Assembly: GCF_003014535.1 (NCBI RefSeq)
Contig: NZ_PYGD01000003.1
Location: forward strand, 186,001-250,000
DNA length: 64,000 bases
Reading direction: 5' to 3'
DNA from: Taibaiella chishuiensis
Lineage (GTDB): Bacteria; Bacteroidota; Bacteroidia; Chitinophagales; Chitinophagaceae
Each line of letters starts with the position of its first letter. Position 1 is the first letter of the stretch. This document shows, in pieces, positions 1 to 8,505 of the stretch. The notes under the pieces were generated by a model. The model was not told where the DNA came from. It did no database searches and was given only the letters and a program-made list of their open reading frames with translations. A program made the position numbers and the translations under genes.

Positions 1-302
1 CGTATCGGCTCCTGGTCGTTCATGGCGATCAGGGAGATGTTGAGTTTGGCCAGGCTCAGTACCTGCCCGATATTGTCGTGCAGCTCCTGCGACAGGGAGT
101 GAAAGGTAGACTCCTGGGCTTCGAGCTGCGCCTGGAGCAGTTCCTGCCGGAATTCTTCTTCCAGTTTCAGGCGCTGATCGTAATACTCCCTTTGTTTTTT
201 ACGGTAAAGAACAATCAGGAAGATGAGCGTGAGCGCAAAGAAAAGCAGGATGGCAGTGCCTCCCAGGATCGTGACTAATATTTCGTTGGTTTGCTGCGGC
301 AC
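1..302 (-). CDS. Sensor histidine kinase, N-terminal part (cut by window edge)
   Basis: This is the first 100 codons of a sensor kinase that runs off the left edge. Translation must begin at a GTG at 302, because an in-frame TAA lies two codons upstream. One membrane segment spans roughly residues 9-33. It is followed by a charged coiled-coil linker (about 34-70) and then an H-box reading ELHDNIGQ, with His75 as the likely phospho-acceptor. That H-box form (HDNIGQ followed by LAKLNI) is typical of the HisKA_3/NarX-like dimerisation domain. No periplasmic sensor domain precedes the membrane segment, so the visible architecture is a single N-terminal anchor plus kinase. The ATPase domain and any partner response regulator lie outside the window. 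Confidence 0.8.
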   Translation of the reverse strand, partial: MPQQTNEILVTILGGTAILLFFALTLIFLIVLYRKKQREYYDQRLKLEEEFRQELLQAQLEAQESTFHSLSQELHDNIGQVLSLAKLNISLIAMNDQEPI

Positions 303-353
303 GATAAGTTATATTAAATCGGTTGAATGCTGTAGGCCCAGCCTGGTGCAAAC

Positions 354-980
354 TTAGTACTGCTTTCTGGCAATGGCAAATGCCACCAGGTAGAGCAGGT
401 ACAGGACCAGGTTCATCATATTGCTCATGATATTGAGGCTATGGGAAAAGGCCGGGTTAACGTGTTCGATATAGGCGCTGTACCCAAATAAGAGTACCGT
501 GCCGGGATAGTACAGGAAATTACTGCAGTTGATCCAGAAGTTACCGTCAGATTTCAACGAATGCTGTATCGGTTTTTGCAGCAGCTCGTAAAAGAAACAA
601 CCACTCCACACCGATACGCATACCGCAAGGAATACAAAATCGATGTAATTGTTTTGCCAGAGATACCCGGGGGTGGCCAGGGAAAGCACAAATACGGCGG
701 TAAGAAAAAAAACGAGGCCGGCATACAGCAGCTTTCGCTTGTTACGGGCCAGCAATACATGATAGTAGACCAGCAGGAGCAGCAGTTCGCCTATAAAGTA
801 GAGATGGTCTACCAGTGCGATATAGGGCGCCTTAAGTTGTCTTTTGGTTACCTCGGTTACCAGTACGGTGATGATGATGCCGAGCATCACTTTGAGCGCC
901 GGGCCCAGATGCTTCCTCCTGATGATCCCCACGGCAATGTTACCACAGAGTAATAAAATGTATAAATACCAGAGCGACAT
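354..980 (-). CDS. Small multi-pass membrane protein of unknown function
   Basis: The protein has 208 residues and an ATG start. It is almost entirely hydrophobic, with about six to seven candidate membrane spans, starting with the N-terminal stretch WYLYILLLCGNIAVGII. Short charged loops such as RRKH and RNKRK separate the spans. I recognise no catalytic motif. Comparable seven-span unknown proteins are common beside histidine kinases in Bacteroidota. It lies 51 bases upstream of the kinase on the same strand, so the two could be co-transcribed (inference). It is not a shadow frame: the hydrophobic composition is coherent over the whole length and no better frame competes. Confidence 0.6.
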   Translation of the reverse strand: MSLWYLYILLLCGNIAVGIIRRKHLGPALKVMLGIIITVLVTEVTKRQLKAPYIALVDHLYFIGELLLLLVYYHVLLARNKRKLLYAGLVFFLTAVFVLSLATPGYLWQNNYIDFVFLAVCVSVWSGCFFYELLQKPIQHSLKSDGNFWINCSNFLYYPGTVLLFGYSAYIEHVNPAFSHSLNIMSNMMNLVLYLLYLVAFAIARKQY

Positions 981-1024
981 TGTCGGTGTATTAGGGGTAA
1001 TGGCTGTAGGGTATATTCCGGCGC

Positions 1025-1058
1025 GCTCCTTGCCCGGGCCGGGGCTCCGGCAGGGAGC
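1025..1058. other. GC-rich hairpin, possible terminator of the minus-strand gene
   Basis: GCTCCTTGCC (1025-1034) pairs with GGCAGGGAGC (1049-1058) with one G-T wobble, around a 14-base loop that is itself GC-rich. It sits 26 bases past the stop of the 1084-1551 gene. There is no clear T-run on either side, so an intrinsic terminator is possible but not shown. Confidence 0.3.
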
Positions 1059-1083
1059 ACGGGAATATAGGTACGGTAATTGC

Positions 1084-1551
1084 TTAACGGAGCACGGTAT
1101 CTAAATCGCCGAAGGTCCTGGTATTTTTCCAGGTTTCTTCGCCATGCAGCTGTCCGTTGCAATGCAGGTCGAGTATCTGGAAGCTATTGTCTGAAGCCAG
1201 CAGGGATACCGTCAGTTTCTGAATGCCTTCCACGGTATGGATACCGGGCAGTGCCGCGATATAGCCGTCGGTGGGCACCTTGTTCAGCAAACGCTGCACG
1301 CGGCTCCTGTCCATAAAGATCGCCATGTTGTCATCATTGGGATCGTCGTGACAAATGCCGGAAGCGTTGGCCACCAGGGTTTCCCGCAGGTTTATCGAGT
1401 ATTGCCTGATGTTATCGTAGGTTTCGCCGGGCGACGGGCTTTCCGCCATTGCATTATTGAGTAACAGCTTCACTTCGTTATACACGGAGTTATCTACAAC
1501 CGGTTGGATGGTGGTCAGTATCTGGGCGACCTGAGCTAACGTTAATGCCAT
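1084..1551 (-). CDS. Hypothetical cytoplasmic protein, 155 aa
   Basis: The protein has 155 residues from the ATG at 1551. A TTG two codons upstream is a weaker alternative start. The N-terminus (MALTLAQVAQIL...) is helical in character with no signal peptide or membrane span. The rest is mixed, with three Asp-rich patches. I recognise no family. A good -7 box TACCTTTG lies 42 bases upstream, and two inverted repeats lie just upstream of where a -33 box would sit, which suggests a regulated single-gene transcript. Function is unknown. Confidence 0.55.
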   Translation of the reverse strand: MALTLAQVAQILTTIQPVVDNSVYNEVKLLLNNAMAESPSPGETYDNIRQYSINLRETLVANASGICHDDPNDDNMAIFMDRSRVQRLLNKVPTDGYIAALPGIHTVEGIQKLTVSLLASDNSFQILDLHCNGQLHGEETWKNTRTFGDLDTVLR

Positions 1552-1592
1552 GTTCAATGGATTTTAAATTTATTAAGGAGGGGATCTGCCTG

Positions 1593-1600
1593 CAAAGGTA
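1593..1600 (-). promoter_or_regulatory. -7 promoter box TACCTTTG
   Basis: On the minus strand the box reads TACCTTTG, matching the Bacteroidota TAnnTTTG consensus, 42 bases before the ATG at 1551. No convincing TTTG -33 box is present at the usual 19-base spacing, which would fit an activator-dependent promoter. Confidence 0.5.
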
Positions 1601-1630
1601 GAATTTTATAACGGCCTACAGAACAGTAGT

Positions 1631-1662
1631 TTCCCTCGGGAAGGCAGGGGAAATTTCCCCTG
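1631..1662. promoter_or_regulatory. Two adjacent inverted repeats, candidate operator
   Basis: The first is TTCCCTCGGGAA at 1631-1642. The second is the perfect 18-bp palindrome CAGGGGAAATTTCCCCTG at 1645-1662. They lie 30-70 bases upstream of the TACCTTTG box, the usual place for an activator. Neither has a T-run, so they do not look like terminators. The binding protein is unknown. Confidence 0.45.
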
Positions 1663-1961
1663 TTTGAATTCCGGAGTTTTACTCTTGTACAGGCTTGCGG
1701 GGCGCTGTATTTTTGCATCATCAATCGGGAACGAAATGATTGTTGCCCCGGTAAACACCAGGAACCATGAATTAAACTTACCCCCCTATATACCATGTTG
1801 CGGGGTACCCCCGTCGGGACTTTTGTAGCTGAATCTGTCACCGCACGGCCTGCAACAAACAACCAATGCACCGAAAACAATTGGTTGGAAATGCCCGGAG
1901 TCTGCACCGGCCCATTTCTCGAAAGTTTACTGTACTCCCAAACCAGTAAACTTTCTTTTTT

Positions 1962-2876
1962 TTATACCCCTGCCTTACGGCGTCCCTTCCAAACAATAAG
2001 GCCTACCTGGATCATAAGCGAGATAAAGATAAGCGCCATGCCCAGGTAAAAGCCCAGGCCCAGCTGGTTGTTTTCCTGGAAGATAAGGAAAGCCAGGATA
2101 ACCCCGTACACCGGTTCGAGGTTTACCGATAAGGTAATGGTAAATGCAGACAGGCTTTTGAGCGCGCTCATGGCCAGCGACTGGCCCCATACCGTACAGC
2201 AATAACTCAGCAGGAAGATCCACAGATAATCCCATTCGCGGGGCAGCAAGGCTTCGGCCGGGTGCTGCGCCAGGTAAAAGGGCGCCAGCAGGCTCAGGAA
2301 TACCAGGCCGGTGGTCATCTCGTAAAATACCAGGTTGCGGGCAGGGTAGCGCTCGGCCAGCGGCTTGTTGAGCACTGTAAATATAGCGCTGATGATAGAT
2401 GCGATCACACCCAGGGCTATGCCCAGCTGGAAGTCGGCCATCTGGTTGGCCGTGCCGGTATGGTGTGGCTGCAGGGCATAAATACAGTATACACCGCCTA
2501 CCGCTACAAAACTCAAAAGGATCTCGACCGTGCGGAACCGGCCCTTGTTGAGCAAGGGGTCGAGCAGGGCCGTAAATACACTGGCGGTGGCCAGGCACAC
2601 CATAGCGATAGAGGCATTGGCGTATTTGATAGAAGCATAAAAGGCTACCCAATGGACTGCGTACATGATGCCGATGCCGATTATTTTGCGGAAGTCGGCC
2701 CGTTTTACCGGTAGCCATTCCTTACGCCAGGTAATGATGCCGCCAATGATGAGGGCGGTGATCAGCATGCGGTACCATACCAGTACCGGGGCCGAAAGCG
2801 AGATCGCTTTGCCCAGTACACCCGTAAATCCCCAGAGCAGCACTGCCAGGTGGATCTGGAGAAAAGCCTTTTTCAT
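1962..2876 (-). CDS. EamA/DMT-family transporter
   Basis: The protein has 304 residues and about ten hydrophobic spans arranged as two similar halves, the standard layout of drug/metabolite transporters of the EamA type. The first half begins LLWGFTGVLGKAISLSAP, with the WG-x-x-x-x-x-K pattern typical of the first span. The second half begins near residue 150 (LGIALGVIASIISAIFTVLNK). The substrate cannot be read from sequence; family members export amino acids or other metabolites. The ATG at 2876 is the first start in frame. The neighbouring genes do not suggest a pathway. Confidence 0.85.
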   Translation of the reverse strand: MKKAFLQIHLAVLLWGFTGVLGKAISLSAPVLVWYRMLITALIIGGIITWRKEWLPVKRADFRKIIGIGIMYAVHWVAFYASIKYANASIAMVCLATASVFTALLDPLLNKGRFRTVEILLSFVAVGGVYCIYALQPHHTGTANQMADFQLGIALGVIASIISAIFTVLNKPLAERYPARNLVFYEMTTGLVFLSLLAPFYLAQHPAEALLPREWDYLWIFLLSYCCTVWGQSLAMSALKSLSAFTITLSVNLEPVYGVILAFLIFQENNQLGLGFYLGMALIFISLMIQVGLIVWKGRRKAGV

Positions 2877-3026
2877 GCGGCTGTTTTTTATAGATTATAT
2901 TTGCCAGAAAATGACTGCGAAAGTACCGAAGGTTTTATTTTCGCGGTAAAAATATTTTCGCCGATCCCCATGCTGTGGCACGGTTTTTGGCTTAGTGTAT
3001 TCCAAACAACTTAAAAAGCAACAATC

Positions 3027-3563
3027 ATGAGAAAATTCCTCGTACTCGCCTTATCGGTACTCGCATTAGGGGCTGCCTCTTGCAGCAAGACCAAAAAGCT
3101 GGCCAAGCAGCACAACGACCTTCTGGATACTTATAATACCCTGAAAAAAGAGATGGCAGAAGCCCAGGTGACGATGGAAGGGGAAAAAGTAAAAGTGGTA
3201 TTGCCTGAAGCTGTTTTATTCCGGATCAATTCCGCCGAACTCAACAAAGACTACTTCCCGATCCTGAAAAAGATGTCGGGTGTGATCAATAAATACCCGA
3301 GGACCAGCGTACTGGTTACCGGCTTTACCGATAAGACCGGTACCGATGCCTTTAATGTCGACCTCTCCAACAAGCGGGCACAGAGTGCGAAGCAGGTACT
3401 GGTCGACAACGGGGTTAAGGATGGCCGTATCTTTACCTGGGGCCTGGGCGCTAAAGATCCTGTAGCCGACAACAATACCGAAGAGGGCCGTAAGCAGAAC
3501 CGCCGGGTGGAATACGTGATCCTGTACGACTACCAGGGCGAAAAAGGTGGCGATAAAAAATAA
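3027..3563 (+). CDS. OmpA-family peptidoglycan-binding lipoprotein
   Basis: The protein has 178 residues. The N-terminus has a short signal ending in the lipobox GAAS-Cys (Cys19), followed by the polar SKTKK, so it should be lipid-anchored. A short helix (about 24-50) precedes an OmpA C-terminal domain (about 58-168). Visible signature pieces are LFRINSAELN at the start of the domain, VTGFTDKTGTDAFNVDLSNK (normally GHTD, here GFTD), and the closing NRRVEYVI. Asp and Arg residues of this motif bind the diaminopimelate of peptidoglycan in the family. Role (inference): tethering the outer membrane to the cell wall. A terminator follows directly, so it appears monocistronic. Confidence 0.9.
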   Translation: MRKFLVLALSVLALGAASCSKTKKLAKQHNDLLDTYNTLKKEMAEAQVTMEGEKVKVVLPEAVLFRINSAELNKDYFPILKKMSGVINKYPRTSVLVTGFTDKTGTDAFNVDLSNKRAQSAKQVLVDNGVKDGRIFTWGLGAKDPVADNNTEEGRKQNRRVEYVILYDYQGEKGGDKK

Positions 3564-3584
3564 AAGATCCGGCATTCCCGGGCA

Positions 3585-3616
3585 GACATGGACCGCTTGC
3601 GGTCCATGTCTTTTTT
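3585..3616 (+). terminator. Intrinsic terminator of the OmpA-like gene
   Basis: GACATGGACCGC (3585-3596) pairs perfectly with GCGGTCCATGTC (3599-3610) and is followed by TTTTTT. It lies 21 bases after the stop codon. Confidence 0.9.
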
Positions 3617-3698
3617 AGGACATATAGGTAATGTTATATTTGTGTCATTTTATTTTCAGGGGGGCTAAAAGTTTTCATCAATTTATTACAAACTGCAT

Positions 3699-3706
3699 TA
3701 CATTTG
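3699..3706 (+). promoter_or_regulatory. -7 promoter box TACATTTG for arginine decarboxylase
   Basis: TACATTTG matches TAnnTTTG and lies 52 bases before the ATG. A T-rich GTTTT at 3671-3675 could serve as a weak -33 element. A second, more distal box TATATTTG lies at 3635-3642. Confidence 0.55.
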
Positions 3707-3757
3707 CAGTCTTAACGAACCACAATATTCAATTCATTTCCTTTACTGTGTTTGTAA

Positions 3758-5173
3758 ATGAATAACACCTACAGTGGTCTGGTTGATCAGACTTTTCACT
3801 TCCCCCAGGAAGGTTTTAACGTTGAAGACAACTATCTTCGCTTCAACGGAGTGGATATCAAAAGGCTTATTGACAAATACGGGACTCCGTTTAAACTGAC
3901 TTATCTGCCCAAGATAGGCCAGCAGGTAAATAAAGCTAAAAAGATGTTTAACGATGCGATCAAAAAGCACCGTTACGATGGCAACTACTACTATTGCTAT
4001 TGCACCAAAAGTTCCCATTTTTCCTTTATCGTAGAGGAGACCCTCAAACATGGTGTGCACCTGGAGACCTCTTTTGCCTACGATATCGAGATCGTCAAGC
4101 AGCTGTACAAACGCAGGAAGATCAATAAAGAAACCTTTATTATCTGCAACGGTTTTAAGACCAAACCATATACCCGCAATATTGCCCGCCTGATCAACGA
4201 TGGTTTTAAAAATGTAATCCCGATCCTCGATAATAAAAACGAGTTTGAAGATTATAAAAAACTGATCCGTGCCAAAGACCCGGTAAACATCGGTCTTCGT
4301 ATTGCAGCAGAGGAAGAGCCGACCTTCGACTTCTATACCTCGCGCCTTGGTATCCGCAGCCGCGATATCCTCGAATTCTATGTCGATAAGATCAAAGGCA
4401 ATACCAAGTTCAACCTGAAGATGCTGCACTTCTTTATGAATAAAGGCATCAAGGACGATGTATACTACTGGAGCGAGCTGAACAAAGTGATTAACCTGTA
4501 CTGCCAGCTGAAAAAGATCTGTCCCGAACTGGACAGCGTCAATATCGGCGGCGGTTTCCCGATCAAGCATTCGCTGGGTTTCGAATACGACTACCAATAC
4601 ATGGCCAACGAGATCGTATCTACGATCAAAAGGGTTTGTAAGGCCAACAAAGTGCCCATGCCCGATATCTATACCGAATTCGGCTCCTTTACCGTAGGCG
4701 AGGCCGGCGCGGTAGTATACAGTGTGCTGGACGAAAAAATGCAGAACGACAGGGAGATCTGGTATATGATCGACAGTTCGTTTATTACCACCCTGCCGGA
4801 TACCTGGGGTATCGGGGAGAAATTCCTGATGCTGCCTATTAACCGTTGGGACGAAGAGTACCAGGAAGTGCACCTGGGCGGACTTACCTGCGATAGCCAC
4901 GACTTCTATACCTCCGAAGAACATATCAACGCGGTGTTCCTGCCCAAGGCTTCGACCCGGGATAAGAATGATGAACCGTTGTACATCGGCTTCTTCCATA
5001 CCGGCGCCTACCAGGACCAACTGGCCGGTTACGGAGGTATCAAACATTGCATGATCCCTTCGCCCAAACACGTGGTTGTAGAGTACAATAAAGAAGGTCA
5101 GCTGGAAGACTGGTTGTATGCCAAAGAACAGACGCCGCAGAGCATGCTGAAAATTCTCGGATATATCCGGTAA
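3758..5173 (+). CDS. speA: Arginine/lysine/ornithine-type decarboxylase (biosynthetic arginine decarboxylase of the short Bacteroidota form)
   Basis: The protein has 471 residues and a fold-type III PLP decarboxylase layout. The PLP lysine is expected at Lys84 in YCTKSSHF. The glycine-rich phosphate loop is GGGFP near residue 264, and the Glu of the EFGSF motif follows. The substrate-binding CDS triad falls at about residues 378-380 (GLTCDSHD). Near the C-terminus, FFHTGAYQ matches the conserved GAY element. It would convert arginine to agmatine in polyamine synthesis. It is shorter than E. coli SpeA (about 630 aa) and lacks an obvious insert domain, so another basic amino acid is possible as substrate. 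It is monocistronic: it has its own promoter and a perfect terminator 36 bases after the stop. Confidence 0.8.
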   Translation: MNNTYSGLVDQTFHFPQEGFNVEDNYLRFNGVDIKRLIDKYGTPFKLTYLPKIGQQVNKAKKMFNDAIKKHRYDGNYYYCYCTKSSHFSFIVEETLKHGVHLETSFAYDIEIVKQLYKRRKINKETFIICNGFKTKPYTRNIARLINDGFKNVIPILDNKNEFEDYKKLIRAKDPVNIGLRIAAEEEPTFDFYTSRLGIRSRDILEFYVDKIKGNTKFNLKMLHFFMNKGIKDDVYYWSELNKVINLYCQLKKICPELDSVNIGGGFPIKHSLGFEYDYQYMANEIVSTIKRVCKANKVPMPDIYTEFGSFTVGEAGAVVYSVLDEKMQNDREIWYMIDSSFITTLPDTWGIGEKFLMLPINRWDEEYQEVHLGGLTCDSHDFYTSEEHINAVFLPKASTRDKNDEPLYIGFFHTGAYQDQLAGYGGIKHCMIPSPKHVVVEYNKEGQLEDWLYAKEQTPQSMLKILGYIR

Positions 5174-5208
5174 CCCGTTTACCGTTCCTGATAAAAGAAA
5201 GCTTCAAA

Positions 5209-5240
5209 AGCCGGATCGCTACAGCGATCCGGCTTTTTTT
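5209..5240 (+). terminator. Intrinsic terminator of the decarboxylase gene
   Basis: AGCCGGATCGCT (5209-5220) pairs with AGCGATCCGGCT (5223-5234) over a two-base loop, followed by a run of seven T. Confidence 0.9.
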
Positions 5241-5840
5241 GATCATGGATTTTGAGTTCTGAATAGGTTTGAGCGGCTTACTGTCCTGCCAGCCGCATGG
5301 TATCAAAAGCAACTTGTTTCAGGATCAGGCGGAATTTCCGGGGGTATAAAAAATAGAGCCTGCAGCTGTGTGCTTGTGTTATTTTATTCGAGGGAAATAA
5401 ATAGGGAGCGCTTAAACTCTCCGGGATAGATAAATAGACTACAATACCAGGCCCTGGCAGGCGAATGTAATCCCGTGAATTTCATTTTTTCCCGCAGTGC
5501 CGCGGCCGAGAAAAAAATAGGAACAGCATCAACGAATCGCTTCGTCGGGCACAATATGCTTCTTTGTTTTTTTGCCTGATCGGAAGTGTCGCTAAAAAGC
5601 GCTCTTCCCCGCGATACATCCTGCAAAGGACCTTGCACATTTCATCACCTCCCTTAACTTGCTTTGTCTGCTCTGATCCTGGCGGATGCTAAAACCTTTA
5701 CCCATGGCCGTTTTGCGTATCCTGCCGGATCAGTGTCAAGGCATAATGTATTGTATTAATTAAGCTTAATTCGTACTAGTTAACATTGTCAAAAAATATA
5801 TTTGTAACGCACGAATTCACTGTTTTTAATTCACTGTAGT
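5241..5840. other. Intergenic region, 600 bases
   Basis: It has no supportable gene. An 84-codon minus-strand frame at 5384-5638 lacks any recognisable domain or start signal and I do not call it. The right end contains the promoter of the next gene. The rest shows nothing recognisable. Confidence 0.5.
5797..5804 (+). promoter_or_regulatory. -7 promoter box TATATTTG
   Basis: TATATTTG lies 37 bases before the ATG at 5841. No TTTG box is found at the ideal spacing. Confidence 0.5.
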
Positions 5841-8102
5841 ATGCGTTACAAAATCTCCTCCCTGCTGCTGGGCTGTTGCCTGGCGGCAACCTCTACCGTT
5901 TTTAGTCAAACCGGTCTGCCTTACCACCAGATCAATGAGAACAAGACCTGGATATTCGGTACCGGGGCCGGACTGAATTTTAATACCACACCACCTACTG
6001 CGATCAGCAGCAACAACCAGGAAGGGTCTTTGGGACCCAGGTTAGGATCCGGAACATCGGCGGTATCCGATAACACAGGCCTGTTGCGGTTTTCTGCCCA
6101 ACTGGATACCGTACGGGATAAGAACGGGAATATTATGCCCAATGGCGGCGGGCTTATAGCCGGCTTGCCTACCATTAGCAGCGCGGCAGCAGCTTATTAC
6201 GATGGCGCCTCGCTGATCGTTCCCAAACCCGGGTCGCCTGATCAATACTATGTTTTTTCGCAGACCAGCATTGCCACAACCAGTACCGTAGGCAGTATAC
6301 CGGCTACCTATGGTGGCAATGATCCGCGGGCCGGTAAGTTATACTATTCGCTTGTCGATATGACGCTCAACAGCGGGCTGGGTGATGTGGTGGCCGGGCA
6401 AAAAGGGATTAAGATCGATTCCATGCTTTGCGACCGGCTGGTGGCCGTTACAGGCCCCGCCTGTAATATCTGGGTATTGTGTATGAAAAACGATGGCAGC
6501 GCCATGCATGCCTTCGAGGTTACGCCAACCGGCGTCAACCCCAACCCGGTAGTATCTCCCTGCCCGGTCGCGGTCGCGGGAGGCATGAATATTTCCCCGC
6601 TCTTCCAGATGCCCGGTGGTTGTATGCGCGCCTCGGGCGATGGTACCAAACTCGCCGTCAGTCTTGCCGGTGTCGTGCTCAACCTCAGTACATTCAGCTT
6701 TTTCGGGGGCAATTTCCAGTTGTACGACTTTAATAAAGTAACCGGTGTGGCCAGCAACCAGGTCAATATAATGCCGCCCAGTGCCTTGCTCACGCTCGAT
6801 CAGCAGATATTCAACCTCAGCTTTTCGCCCGACAATACCAAAATTTATACGCCGCACGGGCTCCTGCTGGGCACCGGTATGTCGCAGTTCGATATTTCCT
6901 CCGGCGTTGCGGCTACTATTGTGGCTTCGCAGGTGGAACTTAACCCCAGCGGCGATATTGCTTCGCTCACGGGCATACGCCTCGGACCCGACGATAAGGT
7001 ATACGTAGGCGGTACCAGCCTGTTGGGACTCTTGCCCGGCGGCAACCTGCACCGTATCGATAACCCCAATGTTGCCGGCGCAGGCGCCGGACTGACCCTC
7101 AATGCCCTGGCCCTTGCGCCGGGATCGATGTCGGCTTTCGGCCTGGGCGTAGCTACTGTAGAAGCGCCGCCGGCAGATACAACTTTCGCCACGCATTCGC
7201 TTACGCTCTGCGCCCCGCAAACCGCTACGGACCTGTCCGTGACCCAGGACCCGGGCTATACTTACCTCTGGGATGATGGTGCTACGGGCGCTACCCGTAA
7301 CGTAACCGCCGGCGGTACGTACTGGGTCGTGTATGGCCCATCCTGTCCCAAACTGGTCGATACTTTTCATGTAGAGGCTATCGATGTCCGGTTTGACCTC
7401 GGTAATGATACCGTGATCTGTGGCCGCATCATGCCTTTCGACCTTAAGGGGCCCGAAGTACCCGGCGCTACTTACCTGTGGCAGGACGGCAGCACGGGGC
7501 ACTCCTTCAATGTAAGCGGCGGTGGCGTGTATTCCCTCACCGTTACCAAGCGCGACTGCTCGGCGAGCGATGAAATAAGGATCGACAATTTTGATGTATT
7601 CCAGGACCTGGGTCCCGATACGATGGTATGTGCCCGTATGCCGTTCAGCATACGCCTGCAGGGCAGGGTGCCGGAGGGCGCCACGGCATTGTGGAGCACC
7701 GGGGCTACCACTTCCGCTATTGATGTGTCGCAGCCAGGCACCTATGGTATAAAAGTAACGCAGGATGTTTGCGAGGGTATCGATTCCATTACCATCCGGA
7801 ACACCGAGCTCTGCGACTGTATTGCGTTTATGCCGAATGCCTTCACGCCTAACGGCGATGGTCTCAACGATGTTTTTACACCCGTGGTCGAACCCGCCTG
7901 CCTGCTGCGGGGCTATAACTTCCAGGTGTTTAACCGCTGGGGCGAGCAGGTGTTTACTACCAATACCCCCGAAAAGGGCTGGGATGGTATGGTTAAAGGA
8001 CAACCGGCCGATGCCGGCACTTATTGGTTTACGATTTACTTTGAAAAGGGTACGCGTAGTAACACCTTTACCGAAAAGGGCAACCTTACCCTCGTACGAT
8101 AA
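5841..8102 (+). CDS. Secreted protein with gliding-motility C-terminal domain (T9SS type B cargo), paralogue 1
   Basis: The protein has 753 residues. A Sec signal peptide ends near VFSQ-T (residue 23). The central region (about 25-440) has WD/beta-propeller-like character, with repeats such as KTWIFGTGAG, LSFSPDNTKIY and RLGPDDKVYV. Three Ig/PKD-like modules follow (about 455-670), each with a Cys pair and a GxTYLW-type strand (YTYLWDDG, ATYLWQDG, ATALWSTG). The last 90 residues are a gliding-motility-associated C-terminal domain: FMPNAFTPNGDGLNDVF, FNRWGEQVF, GWDG and GTYWFTI. That domain directs export by the type IX system and surface attachment. A near-copy follows at 8506. Function beyond surface exposure is unknown. 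Confidence 0.85.
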   Translation: MRYKISSLLLGCCLAATSTVFSQTGLPYHQINENKTWIFGTGAGLNFNTTPPTAISSNNQEGSLGPRLGSGTSAVSDNTGLLRFSAQLDTVRDKNGNIMPNGGGLIAGLPTISSAAAAYYDGASLIVPKPGSPDQYYVFSQTSIATTSTVGSIPATYGGNDPRAGKLYYSLVDMTLNSGLGDVVAGQKGIKIDSMLCDRLVAVTGPACNIWVLCMKNDGSAMHAFEVTPTGVNPNPVVSPCPVAVAGGMNISPLFQMPGGCMRASGDGTKLAVSLAGVVLNLSTFSFFGGNFQLYDFNKVTGVASNQVNIMPPSALLTLDQQIFNLSFSPDNTKIYTPHGLLLGTGMSQFDISSGVAATIVASQVELNPSGDIASLTGIRLGPDDKVYVGGTSLLGLLPGGNLHRIDNPNVAGAGAGLTLNALALAPGSMSAFGLGVATVEAPPADTTFATHSLTLCAPQTATDLSVTQDPGYTYLWDDGATGATRNVTAGGTYWVVYGPSCPKLVDTFHVEAIDVRFDLGNDTVICGRIMPFDLKGPEVPGATYLWQDGSTGHSFNVSGGGVYSLTVTKRDCSASDEIRIDNFDVFQDLGPDTMVCARMPFSIRLQGRVPEGATALWSTGATTSAIDVSQPGTYGIKVTQDVCEGIDSITIRNTELCDCIAFMPNAFTPNGDGLNDVFTPVVEPACLLRGYNFQVFNRWGEQVFTTNTPEKGWDGMVKGQPADAGTYWFTIYFEKGTRSNTFTEKGNLTLVR

Positions 8103-8128
8103 AACAGGTTTACGGAGATTTCCTGTTG

Positions 8129-8166
8129 GCGGCCGTCCCATTACCCGGGGCGGCCGCATTTTTTTT
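8129..8166 (+). terminator. Intrinsic terminator after paralogue 1
   Basis: GCGGCCG (8129-8135) pairs with CGGCCGC (8151-8157), extended inward by CCC/GGG, followed by eight T at 8159-8166. Confidence 0.85.
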
Positions 8167-8466
8167 ATCCCCGTTAAGGCCGGCAGGTCCGCGCTCTGGT
8201 CATCGGTGTCGCCTCCATCCTATTTTCCTACCTGGTTGTCCGGCTTGGCGTTTTTGCAGGCAAGCGTTTGTTGTTTACGATATACGTTGCGGCAATAGAA
8301 AATACTTTAAACCAGGGACATCAAAACGTGGTGCCGTAGGATAACTGTTCTTGTTGCCCCCTGTCCCTTCACCGAAGTTTATTGCTTATTGTAAATGATT
8401 ACAAATATTTAAATTGTAGTATGTATTAATTATTGTTCGTTGGCGTCTATTAACGTTGGCTGTATC

Positions 8467-8474
8467 TAGATTTG
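8467..8474 (+). promoter_or_regulatory. -7 promoter box TAGATTTG
   Basis: TAGATTTG lies 32 bases before the ATG at 8506. A TTGG sits about 25 bases upstream, longer than the preferred 19. Confidence 0.5.
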
Positions 8475-8505
8475 TAAGACCAGAGATTTTAATAGTGTAT
8501 TGGTT

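Larger units (their letters stand above)
1552..1961. other. Intergenic region, 410 bases
   Basis: It separates two minus-strand genes. It holds the promoter and inverted repeats of the downstream hypothetical gene (1593-1662). I see nothing supportable in 1663-1961. The short frames there on both strands have no coherent composition. Confidence 0.5.
8103..8505. other. Intergenic region, 403 bases, with terminator and a conserved 3-prime element
   Basis: It begins with ACAGG-TTTACGGAGATTT-CCTGT (about 8104-8126), an inverted repeat also present after the second paralogue. The terminator follows and then the promoter at 8467. The remainder (about 8170-8460) shows nothing recognisable. Confidence 0.5.

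Noticed and set aside
1554-1907. 117-codon minus-strand frame before the hypothetical gene
   Set aside because: Covers the promoter and palindromes of that gene and has no domain.
5384-5638. 84-codon minus-strand frame in the intergenic region
   Set aside because: No recognisable domain, no promoter and no conserved composition.
6339-8159. Long minus-strand frame of 606 codons
   Set aside because: Antisense shadow of the gliding-domain gene, without domain or start. Similar long antisense frames under dnaG (48519-50273), malic enzyme (35950-37515) and speA (3743-5071) were rejected for the same reason.
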